Virus record (IMG/VR): IMGVR_UViG_3300006051_000001
Span: 1-64,000 of that record
Direction: 5' to 3' (one strand)
DNA from: a virus
Length of the DNA stretch: 64,000 nt
The notes below the pieces were generated by a model. It had not been told where the DNA came from and did not search any database. It saw nothing but the letters and a program-made list of their open reading frames with translations. The position numbers and the translations under genes were made by a program. Positions 50,694 through 59,874 of the stretch are shown here, piece by piece (within the stretch, counting starts at the first letter, position 1; each line of letters opens with the position of its first letter).

Positions 50694-50828
50694 GGGAAAC
50701 CTCAGTCTTTCGTTTATTCCTAGAAATACAAAGAGAAGGGATGCGCCCCTTCACTGAAAACCATCACCATCCCCATCTATGCAGGCGGTTTATCCATCGG
50801 CGATAATTGCCTTAGGAGTAAAATAAAG
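50694..50828. promoter_or_regulatory. Divergent intergenic region with hairpin and late-type TATG
   Basis: GAAGGG-ATGCGC-CCCTTC (50735-50752) stands in the middle, and CTATGCAG (TATG 50778-50781) lies 48 bases before the plus-strand gene. No clear motif serves the minus-strand gene. Confidence 0.4.
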
Positions 50829-52037
50829 ATGATTGCTGAAATCCTCAAAGCTGCGGGTGCTGTTGCCGGAGGTGCGATCCTTCATGCAACTGCAAAGGCT
50901 ATTGGCGAGAACGTAGCCACCAAAGTCGTTGACACCTCGCTCAATAAAATGGTCGATGTCTTGACTGGCCAATGGGCCGGCGGCGCTGGTCAGAACTACA
51001 TCTCCAAAACCCAATCCGTGCGTATCGAACCGTTCACTCTGATCGATTCGCGTGCAGTGCGTTTGCCGTACATGAAGGACGTGATGAACGTCGCTCAGCG
51101 GCTGTTCACTTCGTACTATCTGTTGTCGGTTGCTTCTGACAACAAGGTTGGCGGCGTGCGCGTTGCGAAGTACCTCGACAAATTTGCACCTGATCGTGAC
51201 TTGCACGAAGCGACGAAAGAGTTTCTTTCGATGGAGTCATATCAATTCGGCCTGCCTTTCGTTGGCGAAGCCGCTGGCCTGAACCGCTATTCGGACTACA
51301 CCACCGAAGCGTTCGATCCAACCAAAGGCCCAGGCGCGCCAGCCCAAGGTAATGGCGCTACCTACGCTGCTGGCACCGCTAGCACCCTGAAAGACGTCGG
51401 TAACCTGGCTGTTGGTCAGATCGTTGACGTGAAGATTCAGGACGGTCAGAACTCCGCCACCATCCCAGTCTCCATTCGCATGCGCACCATCGGCATGGAA
51501 CCGGTTACTCTGGTTGAACTGCTATCTCTGGTCGGCGCTGATCAAAGCACCTCCACCCGGTGGCGTAAGTTCAAGGTCGGCGAACTGACCTTGTGGAAAG
51601 ACCTGGTTATGGCTCAAGACCGTATCGACGATTATCGCCGTGCAGTTGTGAACGACAAGTCGGGCTACTTCCGCAAAGCTCACAAGCGCCAGAACCGCGG
51701 CATCGTCGCCAACCTGCTGACTTCCCGCCCATCGATCGGCGACGCCACTTCGGTCTGCATCATCACCAAAGATACACAGCGTGAAGTTGAAGGCAAGATG
51801 AACGGTCGCTTCTCTGACTTCGCTACACGTCAGCAGATGTTCGAAGGCGGTCTGATGATGCTCCTGTTCGTTATCGACCCGGACATGGAAACTCTGACCA
51901 TCTACACCCGCGACATCGAAGACTACGGTGTTTACACTATGTCCGATATCAAGTCGGCTGGTCCTTCGAGCGGCAACACCGATCTGTCCGAGATCATGCG
52001 TTCCTATCTGGAAGGCAAAGTCCCAGGCCGTCTGTAA
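50829..52037 (+). CDS. Abundant virion-type protein, 402 aa
   Basis: TTAGGAG precedes the ATG. A helical Gly/Ala-rich N-terminus (AAGAVAGGAILHATAKAIGE) is followed by a mixed domain, a Pro/Gly/Ala-rich loop (KGPGAPAQGNGATYAAGTA) and strands. Codons are strongly GC-optimised, suggesting a high-copy structural protein such as a tail or head component. No enzyme motif is seen. It heads a plus-strand run of structural-type genes. Exact role unknown. Confidence 0.68.
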   Translation: MIAEILKAAGAVAGGAILHATAKAIGENVATKVVDTSLNKMVDVLTGQWAGGAGQNYISKTQSVRIEPFTLIDSRAVRLPYMKDVMNVAQRLFTSYYLLSVASDNKVGGVRVAKYLDKFAPDRDLHEATKEFLSMESYQFGLPFVGEAAGLNRYSDYTTEAFDPTKGPGAPAQGNGATYAAGTASTLKDVGNLAVGQIVDVKIQDGQNSATIPVSIRMRTIGMEPVTLVELLSLVGADQSTSTRWRKFKVGELTLWKDLVMAQDRIDDYRRAVVNDKSGYFRKAHKRQNRGIVANLLTSRPSIGDATSVCIITKDTQREVEGKMNGRFSDFATRQQMFEGGLMMLLFVIDPDMETLTIYTRDIEDYGVYTMSDIKSAGPSSGNTDLSEIMRSYLEGKVPGRL

Positions 52038-52063
52038 TCATCACGAAATAAGAGAAGAGTCCA

Positions 52064-52966
52064 ATGGATATCTTAAGCTGGGTTAGTTCCATCCTCCCGA
52101 CCTTCGGGAAGAAAGACGTGCGTGAGAAGTTGCGCACCATCTCGAAGAAACTGACGGACATCGTCAAGCCTTCGGTTGAGCTGTTTCGTGAAGAGATCAA
52201 GGAACGCCAACTGAAGTCTGCTTACGGTAAGTCCTTCTTCAAGGACATCGTGGGCGTTCTTCCGTCGCGTCTCCAAGGCGGCGATAGCCCGTTCAGCTTC
52301 GTGCTGACCATGGCGATCGACAACGCGGTCAAGCTGCTCGACCAGCTCGAGCAGTACGTTACCAAGAACATGGGTGAGACCATCCATATCGAAGGTATCA
52401 CGTACCAGAAGGCGTCGGTGATTCGTCTCATCGAGATGATCGACTTCTTCGCGGATTACTCCAACCGGAACCTGTCCTACCTTGTTGCGTCTGAGACCAA
52501 CATCGAAGCGTTCGACAAGCCCGACGGTAATCCGTTTACGCCTTTCGCCTTGAAGTATCTTCAGAACAACAAGCTGCCCTACATTCAAATGTTGGGCCTA
52601 TTGCTGAATGACCCGAAGAAGATCATGGGCGACATCAACGGCATCCCGGAAGTCGTAATGACTGACGCCGGTGTCGGTGAAGTGCCTGCTCTGGCAGGCG
52701 GTGCTGCTGACCCTCTTCGTCTGGGCGCGTTCCCGATCGTTACCAGTGTGTTCCACTGGGTTGGCCTGCGTAACGTCGATTACGATATCGAGCGCTACGA
52801 GTTGGCCAAGAAAGAACGCCGTGACATCGAGATGCGTCTCGAGACTCTGCGTCAGCGTCGCTCGGGCAACCAAGACGCTCAGGCCGAAGTCATCATCGGC
52901 AACTACGAGCGTGAGCTGACTCTGGCCCGTGCCAAGGTCACCACGATGGAGGAGAAGCTGCGATGA
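52064..52966 (+). CDS. Virion-type protein with C-terminal coiled coil, 300 aa
   Basis: AAGAG precedes the ATG. Helical throughout; residues about 245-300 (ERYELAKKERRDIEMRLETL onward) form a charged heptad-like coiled coil at the C-terminus. A basic N-terminal half and hydrophobic middle are consistent with an assembly or structural protein. It overlaps the next gene by ATGA. No known family. Confidence 0.66.
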   Translation: MDILSWVSSILPTFGKKDVREKLRTISKKLTDIVKPSVELFREEIKERQLKSAYGKSFFKDIVGVLPSRLQGGDSPFSFVLTMAIDNAVKLLDQLEQYVTKNMGETIHIEGITYQKASVIRLIEMIDFFADYSNRNLSYLVASETNIEAFDKPDGNPFTPFALKYLQNNKLPYIQMLGLLLNDPKKIMGDINGIPEVVMTDAGVGEVPALAGGAADPLRLGAFPIVTSVFHWVGLRNVDYDIERYELAKKERRDIEMRLETLRQRRSGNQDAQAEVIIGNYERELTLARAKVTTMEEKLR

Positions 52967-53478
52967 GCAACCTCGTATATACACACCGTGGCTTCCCATG
53001 CGTGATGGATATCGAGATTTCCCAAGGGGCTGTTTACGAAGCCCCTGAGGTCAGCACGATCTATCGTGAACGCATGCAGCAAACTCGCCCTGGGTTTGAA
53101 GTCGAACTCGATCAGGTTGAAATGCTATTAGGTGAGTGGACTCGTACTGGTGGCTTCTTCACCCCGAGTCTGCACCCGTCGGTACGTCTGAGCGGCTCTG
53201 TGCAGTCGTTCATTGCCGAGACAGCGCTCTTCCTGACCAAGCGTATCACTCGCCGTCGCGTCAGCTTCCAAGACCGCGGTATGCTGATGAAGCAAGACAT
53301 CGCTGTGGCCACACGTCTCCCAACCTTCACTGATGACGAGCGTGCGGCATTGACTGAACTCTCTGGTATGAAACCAGAAGTTCTGATCCAGTTCTGGATC
53401 ACCCGGCTGGGCCTGGACGATCTGTCTTGCTCCATGCAGTTGTATGTAGGTGACCGTTCCAATTCGGACATGATGTAA
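52963..53478 (+). CDS. Unknown virion-type protein, 171 aa
   Basis: Coupled by ATGA to the previous gene. Polar with aromatic and Arg-rich segments (LFLTKRITRRRVSFQDRG), ending with strands (CSMQLYVGDRSNSDMM). No motif recognised; grouping with structural genes suggests a minor virion or assembly protein. Confidence 0.65.
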   Translation: MSNLVYTHRGFPCVMDIEISQGAVYEAPEVSTIYRERMQQTRPGFEVELDQVEMLLGEWTRTGGFFTPSLHPSVRLSGSVQSFIAETALFLTKRITRRRVSFQDRGMLMKQDIAVATRLPTFTDDERAALTELSGMKPEVLIQFWITRLGLDDLSCSMQLYVGDRSNSDMM

Positions 53479-53494
53479 TAATGTGCGTATACGC

Positions 53495-53513
53495 CGTCGG
53501 TTGCGCACCGACG
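53495..53513 (+). terminator. Hairpin without T run
   Basis: CGTCGGT-TGCGC-ACCGACG, a perfect seven-base stem between two genes; followed by ATTAATATCC rather than T, so attenuation or mRNA 3'-end protection is as likely as termination. Confidence 0.5.
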
Positions 53514-53536
53514 ATTAATATCCCTAGGAGTTTCAC

Positions 53537-54874
53537 ATGAGCAAATCTCTGCACGCAGCCCTTCTTCAATACGGCGTCGAATCCGGCGAGATCGAGCCAG
53601 AAGAAGTGATCTACCCGGCCGGTGAAGAAGAAATCACCGTCATCACCGACGAAACCATGTCGGACCTGGAAGAAGCCGTTGCCGAACTGGCCGACGACGT
53701 CGAAAAGGTTGAAGACCACGAAAACGGCGCCGAAAAGGTGATCGAGGCTGTTGAATCCCTGGAAGCCTACGTTGTTCAGTTCGAACGTCTGGGCGAAGCC
53801 GGCATCAGCATCAACACCACCGCGGCCAACTTCGCGCTGCAAGGCATCGTCGCTTCCCTGGAAGGCCGCAACATTCCTGCCGCCGTCTACAGCACCGAAG
53901 CCTTCGCGCTGCAAGAGTCGTTCGAAGCTGACGACAAAGAAGCCGACAAAGGTCCTGGCCTGCTGGGCAAGGGTAAAGCCCTGCTGACCAAGCTGTGGAA
54001 CATGTTGAAAGCCGCTGCTGGCGCTGTGAAGCAAGCCATCATCGACTTCTTCGCCACCATGGGCAAATCCGCTGCCGCCATCAAGGCCGGCGGTGAGAAG
54101 CTGAAGCGTGTTGGCGCATCGATCAAAGACAGCAAAACTGTCTCCCTGAAAGGTGGCTCGTATAGCGCTCTGACCGTTGGCGGTTCGGTTGATCCGATCA
54201 AGGCAATGGGTGACGTTAATAGCGGCTACAAGACCGCTGTTGTTGACAACATCACCAAGCTGCGCATCGTGGTTAACCCACTGGTGAAAGCTCTGCGCAA
54301 CCCAACTCCAGGCGGCGTCAAGTCGGCTGCTGAAGGTATCGACGTCAAGTCGCTGGCTTCCGCAAGCGCTTCCCTGCCAGGCGGCTTCGTTGCTCACTTC
54401 ACCGTTGGTTCGGGTGAAGGCGTTGCAGCTCTGACCGGCACTACCTTCAAGATCGAGAAGACCAAAGGCGGCGAAGCTGCTAAGGACTTCAACGCTCTGT
54501 CCGGTGGTGACATCGTCAAGCTGGGTACTGCTGTTGTTGCCACTGCTGACCTGATGGTCAAAGCCAAGTCCGACGCTGACGCCATCATCAAGTCGAACGA
54601 CGAGCTGCTGTCGGCCGCTACCACCGCGATCAACGCTGCCAAGGACGACGAAGCTCAGGGCGCTGCTCGCGAGCTGCTGAAGACCGCTACCAAGCTGATG
54701 TCCGTTACCAAGGGCTTCGTACCTACCTACGTTCGCTACATGGCTACCACTGCCAAGGTTGCGTACAAAGCTGGTATGGCCTCGGCTTCGGCTCACGGCA
54801 AGAAAGACAAAGCTGAAGACGGCGCGGCTGATAAGCCAGCTGACCCAAAGCTGCTGAAAAACGAGGACAAGTAA
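53537..54874 (+). CDS. Inner-body-like virion protein with cleavage motif, 445 aa
   Basis: TAGGAG precedes the ATG. Residues 1-115 are acidic; VYSTEAFALQESFEAD (117-132) offers two S-X-E type sites at STE-A and possibly QE-S, matching the STE-SF pattern of 41588 and 55321. Then comes a basic amphipathic region (LGKGKALLTKLWNMLKAAAG) and a long Ala/Val/Lys-rich body. Very strong GC-optimised codons indicate high copy number, as for phiKZ inner-body proteins. The 3' end is followed by an open minus-one frame carrying a separate domain (see next entry). Confidence 0.7.
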   Translation: MSKSLHAALLQYGVESGEIEPEEVIYPAGEEEITVITDETMSDLEEAVAELADDVEKVEDHENGAEKVIEAVESLEAYVVQFERLGEAGISINTTAANFALQGIVASLEGRNIPAAVYSTEAFALQESFEADDKEADKGPGLLGKGKALLTKLWNMLKAAAGAVKQAIIDFFATMGKSAAAIKAGGEKLKRVGASIKDSKTVSLKGGSYSALTVGGSVDPIKAMGDVNSGYKTAVVDNITKLRIVVNPLVKALRNPTPGGVKSAAEGIDVKSLASASASLPGGFVAHFTVGSGEGVAALTGTTFKIEKTKGGEAAKDFNALSGGDIVKLGTAVVATADLMVKAKSDADAIIKSNDELLSAATTAINAAKDDEAQGAARELLKTATKLMSVTKGFVPTYVRYMATTAKVAYKAGMASASAHGKKDKAEDGAADKPADPKLLKNEDK

Positions 54875-54939
54875 AATCCGCCGAGGACGCTCCGGCGTCC
54901 GTCACCTCGAACGTTGAAAAGTTCGTTAAAGAAGGTGAC

Positions 54940-55212
54940 TTGGACCACATTCGTACAGCTCTACGTTTGGAGCTGAACAATGCGAAGTTGTCCTCGAAGG
55001 ATTTCGTTGAGATGGTTAAGTGGGTGAAGGCCAACGTCAAAGGGTTGTTCGTACCTTACGATGAAGGTTCCTTCGCCAGGGAGATGAAAGAGAGTAAGTC
55101 GGATTGGGACGAGGACTACTTCCATATGCAAGTAGTCTACCTGAAAACCAACTTCTCTGAAAAGCGTCTCCAACACCTCATCCGTGTTAACGAGCACTTG
55201 TCGAAGAAGTGA
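54940..55212 (+). CDS. Small domain protein or minus-one extension of preceding gene, about 90 aa
   Basis: The frame is open from 54844, before the stop of the previous gene, and reads NVEKFVKEGDLDHIRTALRL onward; a domain of this look (a short Glu/Leu helix pair, then GLFVPY and acidic Trp-Asp segment) seems familiar from C-terminal tails of phage proteins, though I cannot name it. The only start codon is a TTG at 54940, which falls inside that domain, with GAAGGTGAC before it. Either it is translated from TTG or it is fused to the inner-body-like protein by minus-one slippage near CTGAAAAACGAG (54854-54865). Confidence 0.5.
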   Translation: MDHIRTALRLELNNAKLSSKDFVEMVKWVKANVKGLFVPYDEGSFAREMKESKSDWDEDYFHMQVVYLKTNFSEKRLQHLIRVNEHLSKK

Positions 55213-55232
55213 TCTAATCGCTTCTAGTATAG

Positions 55233-55260
55233 CGGGGGTGGAAACACCCCCGTTCTATGC
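55233..55260 (+). terminator. Hairpin with TATGC
   Basis: CGGGGGTG-GAAA-CACCCCCG followed by TTCTATGC; TTTATG recurs at 55265-55270, about 50 bases before the next ATG. Confidence 0.75.
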
Positions 55261-55320
55261 CGCGTTTATGATATAGCTTCCGCTATCAACACCATCCTAC
55301 TTGTGCAACGGGTGATAACA

Positions 55321-56628
55321 ATGACACGGTTCTCCGACGAATTCAAACAGTCGATGCTTGGCGACGGTTCTTTCGAATCCGCCATCGTCGATGAAAGCGC
55401 TTACCAAGAAACAGGCATCACTCCTGAGCTGGTTATCCAGACTCAAGAAGAACGTGCAGAGCTCGCTGATGCTCTGGATCAGGTTGATGAAATCGGTGAT
55501 GACCGTAAAGACATCGACGCTGCCGCTGCTGTAACTGACGCTGTTGTATCGGCAGTAAGCGCTGCTGAAACCATGCCCGCTGCTGCATCGGAAACCTTCG
55601 CTGAGATTGCGAACGTAACCATCGCTTCGGCTGCTCAAGTGCTGGACATGGAAATGCCTCGTCTCGAGACTGATCCACACACCGGCGCTATCACCGAAGC
55701 ATCCATGGAAAGCTTCAGCAGCTGGTTCTCCGGCGCTGCCAAGTCCTTCATGGAAGCCAGTGCGAACTTCTTTGCTCGTATCGGTCTGGGTATCTCCCGT
55801 CTGAACGACAGCTCCCAAGGTCTGACTAAGCGCTGCATGCGCGTTCGTACCGTGATGGGTGATCGTAAAGGCAACGGCGGTAAGCCAATCAAGCTGAGCT
55901 CCGGCGTGCAGCGCCATCTGGTGCTGGGTGATGGTTATGCCTCCAGTCCTATCGAAGCTCTCACCGAGTTCTCGGTTACCAACATCAGCGTTACTCGTGT
56001 AATCAACGAGTACCACAAGCGTCTGGGTGATCTGATCAAGGATCGTATCTTCGCAGCTGTTGCGTCTGGTCAGAAGAACGACATCTTCGTTGACCTGAAG
56101 AGTTCCGACCTGCTGGAAGATCTCGAGAAGATCCTCGGCCGTCAGCCGAAGAACCTGATGGGTAACCAGATCTACGGGTTCAACGATCGCCCTGTCAACA
56201 AGGTGCTGACCGTAACCCTGCAATCGGGCATGCCTAACGCCATCGACCTGATCCGTCACCTCGATGCTCCGAACTCTCTGAGCAACGAACAGATCAGCGC
56301 GATGCTGGGTTCTCTGGAAGGTTTGATCGCTGAGCAACTGATTGCTCTCGAGAAGATCACCAGTCAGTCCAAGGCTTCGTTCAAGTCCCTGCAAGACGTG
56401 ATCAAGAAGTTCAACGGCATGGCTGAAGAAGCTGAGATCGCTCAGCTCAAAGCCGGCGGCGCTGAAGCACCTGTTGCCATCAACTCGATGGAACTGCTGC
56501 GCGTCGAGAACCAACTGGTTTCCGAACTCGGCCGCGTCTGCGACCGTCTGGTTGATTACCAGCGTGACATGATCGACCGTATCGACTCGTTGTTGACTTT
56601 GGTCGAAGAGTCGGTCTTCCAAGACTGA
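55321..56628 (+). CDS. Inner-body-like virion protein with cleavage motif, 435 aa
   Basis: Start at ATG 55321 (MTRFSDEFKQSML); a GTG six codons upstream is possible, and the site (CGGGTGA) is weak. Residues 1-127 are acidic and Ala-rich; ASMESFSSWFSG (127-138) places an S-X-E junction directly before an amphipathic segment, as in the genes at 41588 and 53537. The remainder is helical with charged residues and ends acidic. Likely a packaged inner-body or core protein processed during head maturation; paralogy is inferred from layout, not alignment. Confidence 0.68.
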   Translation: MTRFSDEFKQSMLGDGSFESAIVDESAYQETGITPELVIQTQEERAELADALDQVDEIGDDRKDIDAAAAVTDAVVSAVSAAETMPAAASETFAEIANVTIASAAQVLDMEMPRLETDPHTGAITEASMESFSSWFSGAAKSFMEASANFFARIGLGISRLNDSSQGLTKRCMRVRTVMGDRKGNGGKPIKLSSGVQRHLVLGDGYASSPIEALTEFSVTNISVTRVINEYHKRLGDLIKDRIFAAVASGQKNDIFVDLKSSDLLEDLEKILGRQPKNLMGNQIYGFNDRPVNKVLTVTLQSGMPNAIDLIRHLDAPNSLSNEQISAMLGSLEGLIAEQLIALEKITSQSKASFKSLQDVIKKFNGMAEEAEIAQLKAGGAEAPVAINSMELLRVENQLVSELGRVCDRLVDYQRDMIDRIDSLLTLVEESVFQD

Positions 56629-56645
56629 TCTCACTGACCTGCGTG

Positions 56646-56673
56646 GGGAGGGGTCAGCCCCTCCCTTCGTATG
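56646..56673 (+). terminator. Hairpin with TATGC
   Basis: GGGAGGGG-TCAG-CCCCTCCC followed by TTCGTATGCC; TATG is 24 bases before the next start codon. Confidence 0.75.
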
Positions 56674-56696
56674 CCGCTTATTCAAGGTGCTAGACC

Positions 56697-58460
56697 ATGC
56701 CTAAAATCACAGTGGAGCTGGCTTCTAACTACGAGAACATCACACGCCCTGTTGCGATGTCGATCGCTCGTGACGTGATGAAGCTTTGCAACATCGATCC
56801 TAATACTCCTCTGTACATGCCGGGTGAGTTCGACCAGATTAATCAGGCTGGTACTACTCTAGACGGTGAAGCCCCGATGTCTTTTGGTGGTAACCAGAAG
56901 ATCAAGGTGGTCGTCGAAGAAACCCTTCGTAATGAATCGGTCATGCAGCAGGTCATTAAGCAAAATGAAATGCCTGCAATGTTTGAAGACAGGAGGTTGG
57001 GTATCAGTATCCGTCCTGTCTACATGCAGTCTGACCTGACTCTTACTTTCCAGTACACTTGCGCTAGCCGTCAGCAAGCCAAGAAGTGGCAGGATGGGTT
57101 TGCAGCTCGACGTGCAGAGAACCGTACTTCGACCTCTCATCAGATCGAATACGAGATCCCAATTCAAGAAGGTGTGTTAGCGTTGCTTGCGCACTTGCAT
57201 TCGTTGAGGGAGAAGATTGCCGGATATGGCGAGACAGTAGCTGAGTGGTTCAAGTCGTGTCAAAGACGACCGTTCCAATTACTCGCTACTCAAGACAAGG
57301 ACATGAAGAAGTCCATGGTGTCTGTTCCTGAGACTCAGGTTCAGATTACGGGGTGGTGGGATTTCACTGACATTCCGAAGGAGCAGAAGAACGGTGACAC
57401 CAGTACGTGGAACATTGAGTTCTCGTATCGCGTCATGTATCACCGCTGCACTCATCTGTACCTTGTCTATCCACTGGTAGTTCACCAGTCGCACATCTCT
57501 CGGAACTACTTCGATTCTAAGCCTCGGTTCAGTCTTGAAGATCTCCCCAAGGAAAGTGCTATCGGTATCCGTGCGCTGGACTACATGGATCATTACGTCG
57601 ATTCGTTCCCACAACCGGCGGATGGTCTGCGTTACCCGACGTACGATGAATGGATTCCGGGAAAGGCTCAGCAGCCTCCGAAGAGTATTCCCGCTGCAAG
57701 TTGGATGCTCTCGCTTGATCCGAAAGATCCTCAGAAGATCGGCAACCTTACTCAACTACCCGATATCCGTTTCACTAAAGAGATGGATACGTACATGCGT
57801 GCAAACTACGCAGGTCTGGGTAAGCGGGGACAGGCAACGGTTCTGTTCACGATCTATCAAGACGACACGCCAATGGGTGAGTCGTGGATCGAGATCGATA
57901 AGGATCTGAACATCAGAGCGACCGACGTTCTGGATCTGCGTAAGCAGTACCACTTGCGGATGTCTTTCCCGACGTACTATCCGAAGTTCACCAAAGACGC
58001 TGTAAGGCAGATGCAGCTCAACAGCATGGCCACACTGCAAGTCTTCCAGTCAATCCTCCCACGATTGAACGTGGAGTACGCCAAGGCCATCTTCCTTGAT
58101 GACCAGTATCTCCCGATCGATTACATCGTCTGGTTCTACAAGTACCTGCAAGATCACGGCCTCGGTTACAACAACGACGGTGGTGGCAATCAGGATAACG
58201 GTGGGGCTTCTGGTGGCGGACACGTCAATACCGGCACTGGTGTTCCGGGTTACGTGGGTGGTCCTGGTGGTAATCACAACGGTGATGGATCTAACGGTTC
58301 TGGCAGTAACGGTCACACCGGCGGTAACATCGGCAATGGTGGTGATCGTGATCCGGGGGTTCCTTATCCTGACGATTGGACCAACGGTGGCGTCTGGACT
58401 AAACGCAGCATGAGTGGTGCGCGTTACGTGCAGTTCCTGTACATCGTCCATAAGAAGTAA
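56697..58460 (+). CDS. Virion-type protein with Gly/Asn-rich insertion, 587 aa
   Basis: AAGGTG precedes the ATG. Residues 1-480 are a mixed fold rich in Gln, Tyr and Trp; residues about 487-555 are a low-complexity stretch of Gly, Asn, Asp and Ser (GGGNQDNGGASGGGH and onward), followed by a short structured end (WTKRSMSGARYVQFLYIVHKK). The insertion looks like a flexible linker between a body and a terminal anchor, as in tail or baseplate adhesin-like parts. No enzyme motif. Probably a tail component. Confidence 0.62.
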   Translation: MPKITVELASNYENITRPVAMSIARDVMKLCNIDPNTPLYMPGEFDQINQAGTTLDGEAPMSFGGNQKIKVVVEETLRNESVMQQVIKQNEMPAMFEDRRLGISIRPVYMQSDLTLTFQYTCASRQQAKKWQDGFAARRAENRTSTSHQIEYEIPIQEGVLALLAHLHSLREKIAGYGETVAEWFKSCQRRPFQLLATQDKDMKKSMVSVPETQVQITGWWDFTDIPKEQKNGDTSTWNIEFSYRVMYHRCTHLYLVYPLVVHQSHISRNYFDSKPRFSLEDLPKESAIGIRALDYMDHYVDSFPQPADGLRYPTYDEWIPGKAQQPPKSIPAASWMLSLDPKDPQKIGNLTQLPDIRFTKEMDTYMRANYAGLGKRGQATVLFTIYQDDTPMGESWIEIDKDLNIRATDVLDLRKQYHLRMSFPTYYPKFTKDAVRQMQLNSMATLQVFQSILPRLNVEYAKAIFLDDQYLPIDYIVWFYKYLQDHGLGYNNDGGGNQDNGGASGGGHVNTGTGVPGYVGGPGGNHNGDGSNGSGSNGHTGGNIGNGGDRDPGVPYPDDWTNGGVWTKRSMSGARYVQFLYIVHKK

Positions 58461-58469
58461 TCGGTTATG

Positions 58470-58502
58470 GAGAGTGGGGTAATCCCACTCTCTTTTATTT
58501 TG
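58470..58502 (+). terminator. Rho-independent terminator
   Basis: GAGAGTGGG / CCCACTCTC arms around GTAAT, then TTTTATTTTG. Confidence 0.85.
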
Positions 58503-58515
58503 TTGGAGGACCATC

Positions 58516-59874
58516 ATGTCGTTTATTGAAATCCCGGACGAAGTTCCGGTAGTGAAACCGAATCTTAAGATCGCTGATTCTACTTATCACGGTCAAGTCG
58601 TAGAAACCCGTAAACAGGACTTCTTCTCGCTGGCCACTTTTGGCTCTGGCATGAAGATGGCTTGCGACTATTACTCGCAGGTTGCAGGTAAGGATAACGC
58701 AGCGGCATCTTACCAAGATGACCTACCGCCAGTCTTTGGCCAATACCACCTCGTCCGCGGCTTTGAGCTGATCATCACCACGCCTCTGTCTCACCAACAG
58801 AACAACGATGGCGCAGGGGAATGGGTATCGACTGGCTCCGGTACTGTCTACAGCTGTATCACGCCACAGAACGGCGAGATGTTCATTGCCGACATCGGTA
58901 ACGGACAGGAAGCATTCTTCCAAGTCAACAACCCGCGTCGTCAGGGCATCTATCCTGAATCCCCAACCGAGATCGATTTCAAGATCACGTTCCCTGCAAC
59001 CAAGGAGCTGATCGAGCGTCTCAATAAGTACCGCGTAGTTGAGACCTTCTACTTCCATCGTGAGAACTATCGCAATGGCGTGAAGTGTCTGCTGCGTCGT
59101 GAAGAGGTAGATATCAACCGCCGTCTGGTTGATGCGTTCCGTCGGATGGTTCCTCTGTACTTCCGTGACTTCTTCGCCGATCGCTTCAACACCTTCTTGG
59201 TGCCGGGTCAGCTCACCAGCACTTACGATCCGAACGTCGTCAAGTTCCTGAAGTCGATCCTCGGGACTGAGCATCATCACCTGATGAACACGCTCACAGA
59301 ACTCGGCGTAGCACATGACGTATATTCTAACCAGATTACGTTATTTGATGTAATTGCTAAGCGTGACTACAACCTCCTGTACAGCGCCTCACGCCATCTT
59401 CAGGTCGCACACGTTGAACGCATGCGCCAACACGCTCTCATGCGCTCTATCGTCTTCAGCGGCGTTAAACAGATGCTTATCGCGGTTGATGTCGCTAATA
59501 GCAACAACAATCCGATCTGCCCACCGGGCGCGTGGGGTCAATTGCAGGACGGTGGTGTACGTCAGCCAAACATGCGCTCGATTCTTCCTAACTTGGATCT
59601 GACTGATCCTGCCCCAGCTGGTCCGCCAGTAACTGAATTGGTCAAGCCTATCTTGGTTGACGACTTCTACGTTCTGAGCCAGCAGTTCTACGACGATGTT
59701 CCTGGGCAGAGCAAGTTGGAAGTTCTGGTTGGACAGACCCTGCGTGGTCAGGCAATCGATCTGGAAGTGTTGGCCGACGTGGCTGATGCATCCATCAAGT
59801 TCGATAACCTCGAGCGGTTCTATTACACGCCGATCATTCTGGCTCTCATCAAGATGGCCTCAGGTGTACTCTAA
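58516..59874 (+). CDS. Virion-type protein, 452 aa
   Basis: TTGGAGGA precedes the ATG. The protein is mixed alpha/beta with aromatic residues, without a catalytic motif. An Arg-rich helical middle (RRLVDAFRRMVPLYFRDFF) and a Pro-rich loop (DLTDPAPAGPPVTE) are visible. It overlaps the next gene by one base and belongs to a run of at least three coupled genes typical of tail or baseplate operons. Family not recognised. Confidence 0.62.
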   Translation: MSFIEIPDEVPVVKPNLKIADSTYHGQVVETRKQDFFSLATFGSGMKMACDYYSQVAGKDNAAASYQDDLPPVFGQYHLVRGFELIITTPLSHQQNNDGAGEWVSTGSGTVYSCITPQNGEMFIADIGNGQEAFFQVNNPRRQGIYPESPTEIDFKITFPATKELIERLNKYRVVETFYFHRENYRNGVKCLLRREEVDINRRLVDAFRRMVPLYFRDFFADRFNTFLVPGQLTSTYDPNVVKFLKSILGTEHHHLMNTLTELGVAHDVYSNQITLFDVIAKRDYNLLYSASRHLQVAHVERMRQHALMRSIVFSGVKQMLIAVDVANSNNNPICPPGAWGQLQDGGVRQPNMRSILPNLDLTDPAPAGPPVTELVKPILVDDFYVLSQQFYDDVPGQSKLEVLVGQTLRGQAIDLEVLADVADASIKFDNLERFYYTPIILALIKMASGVL

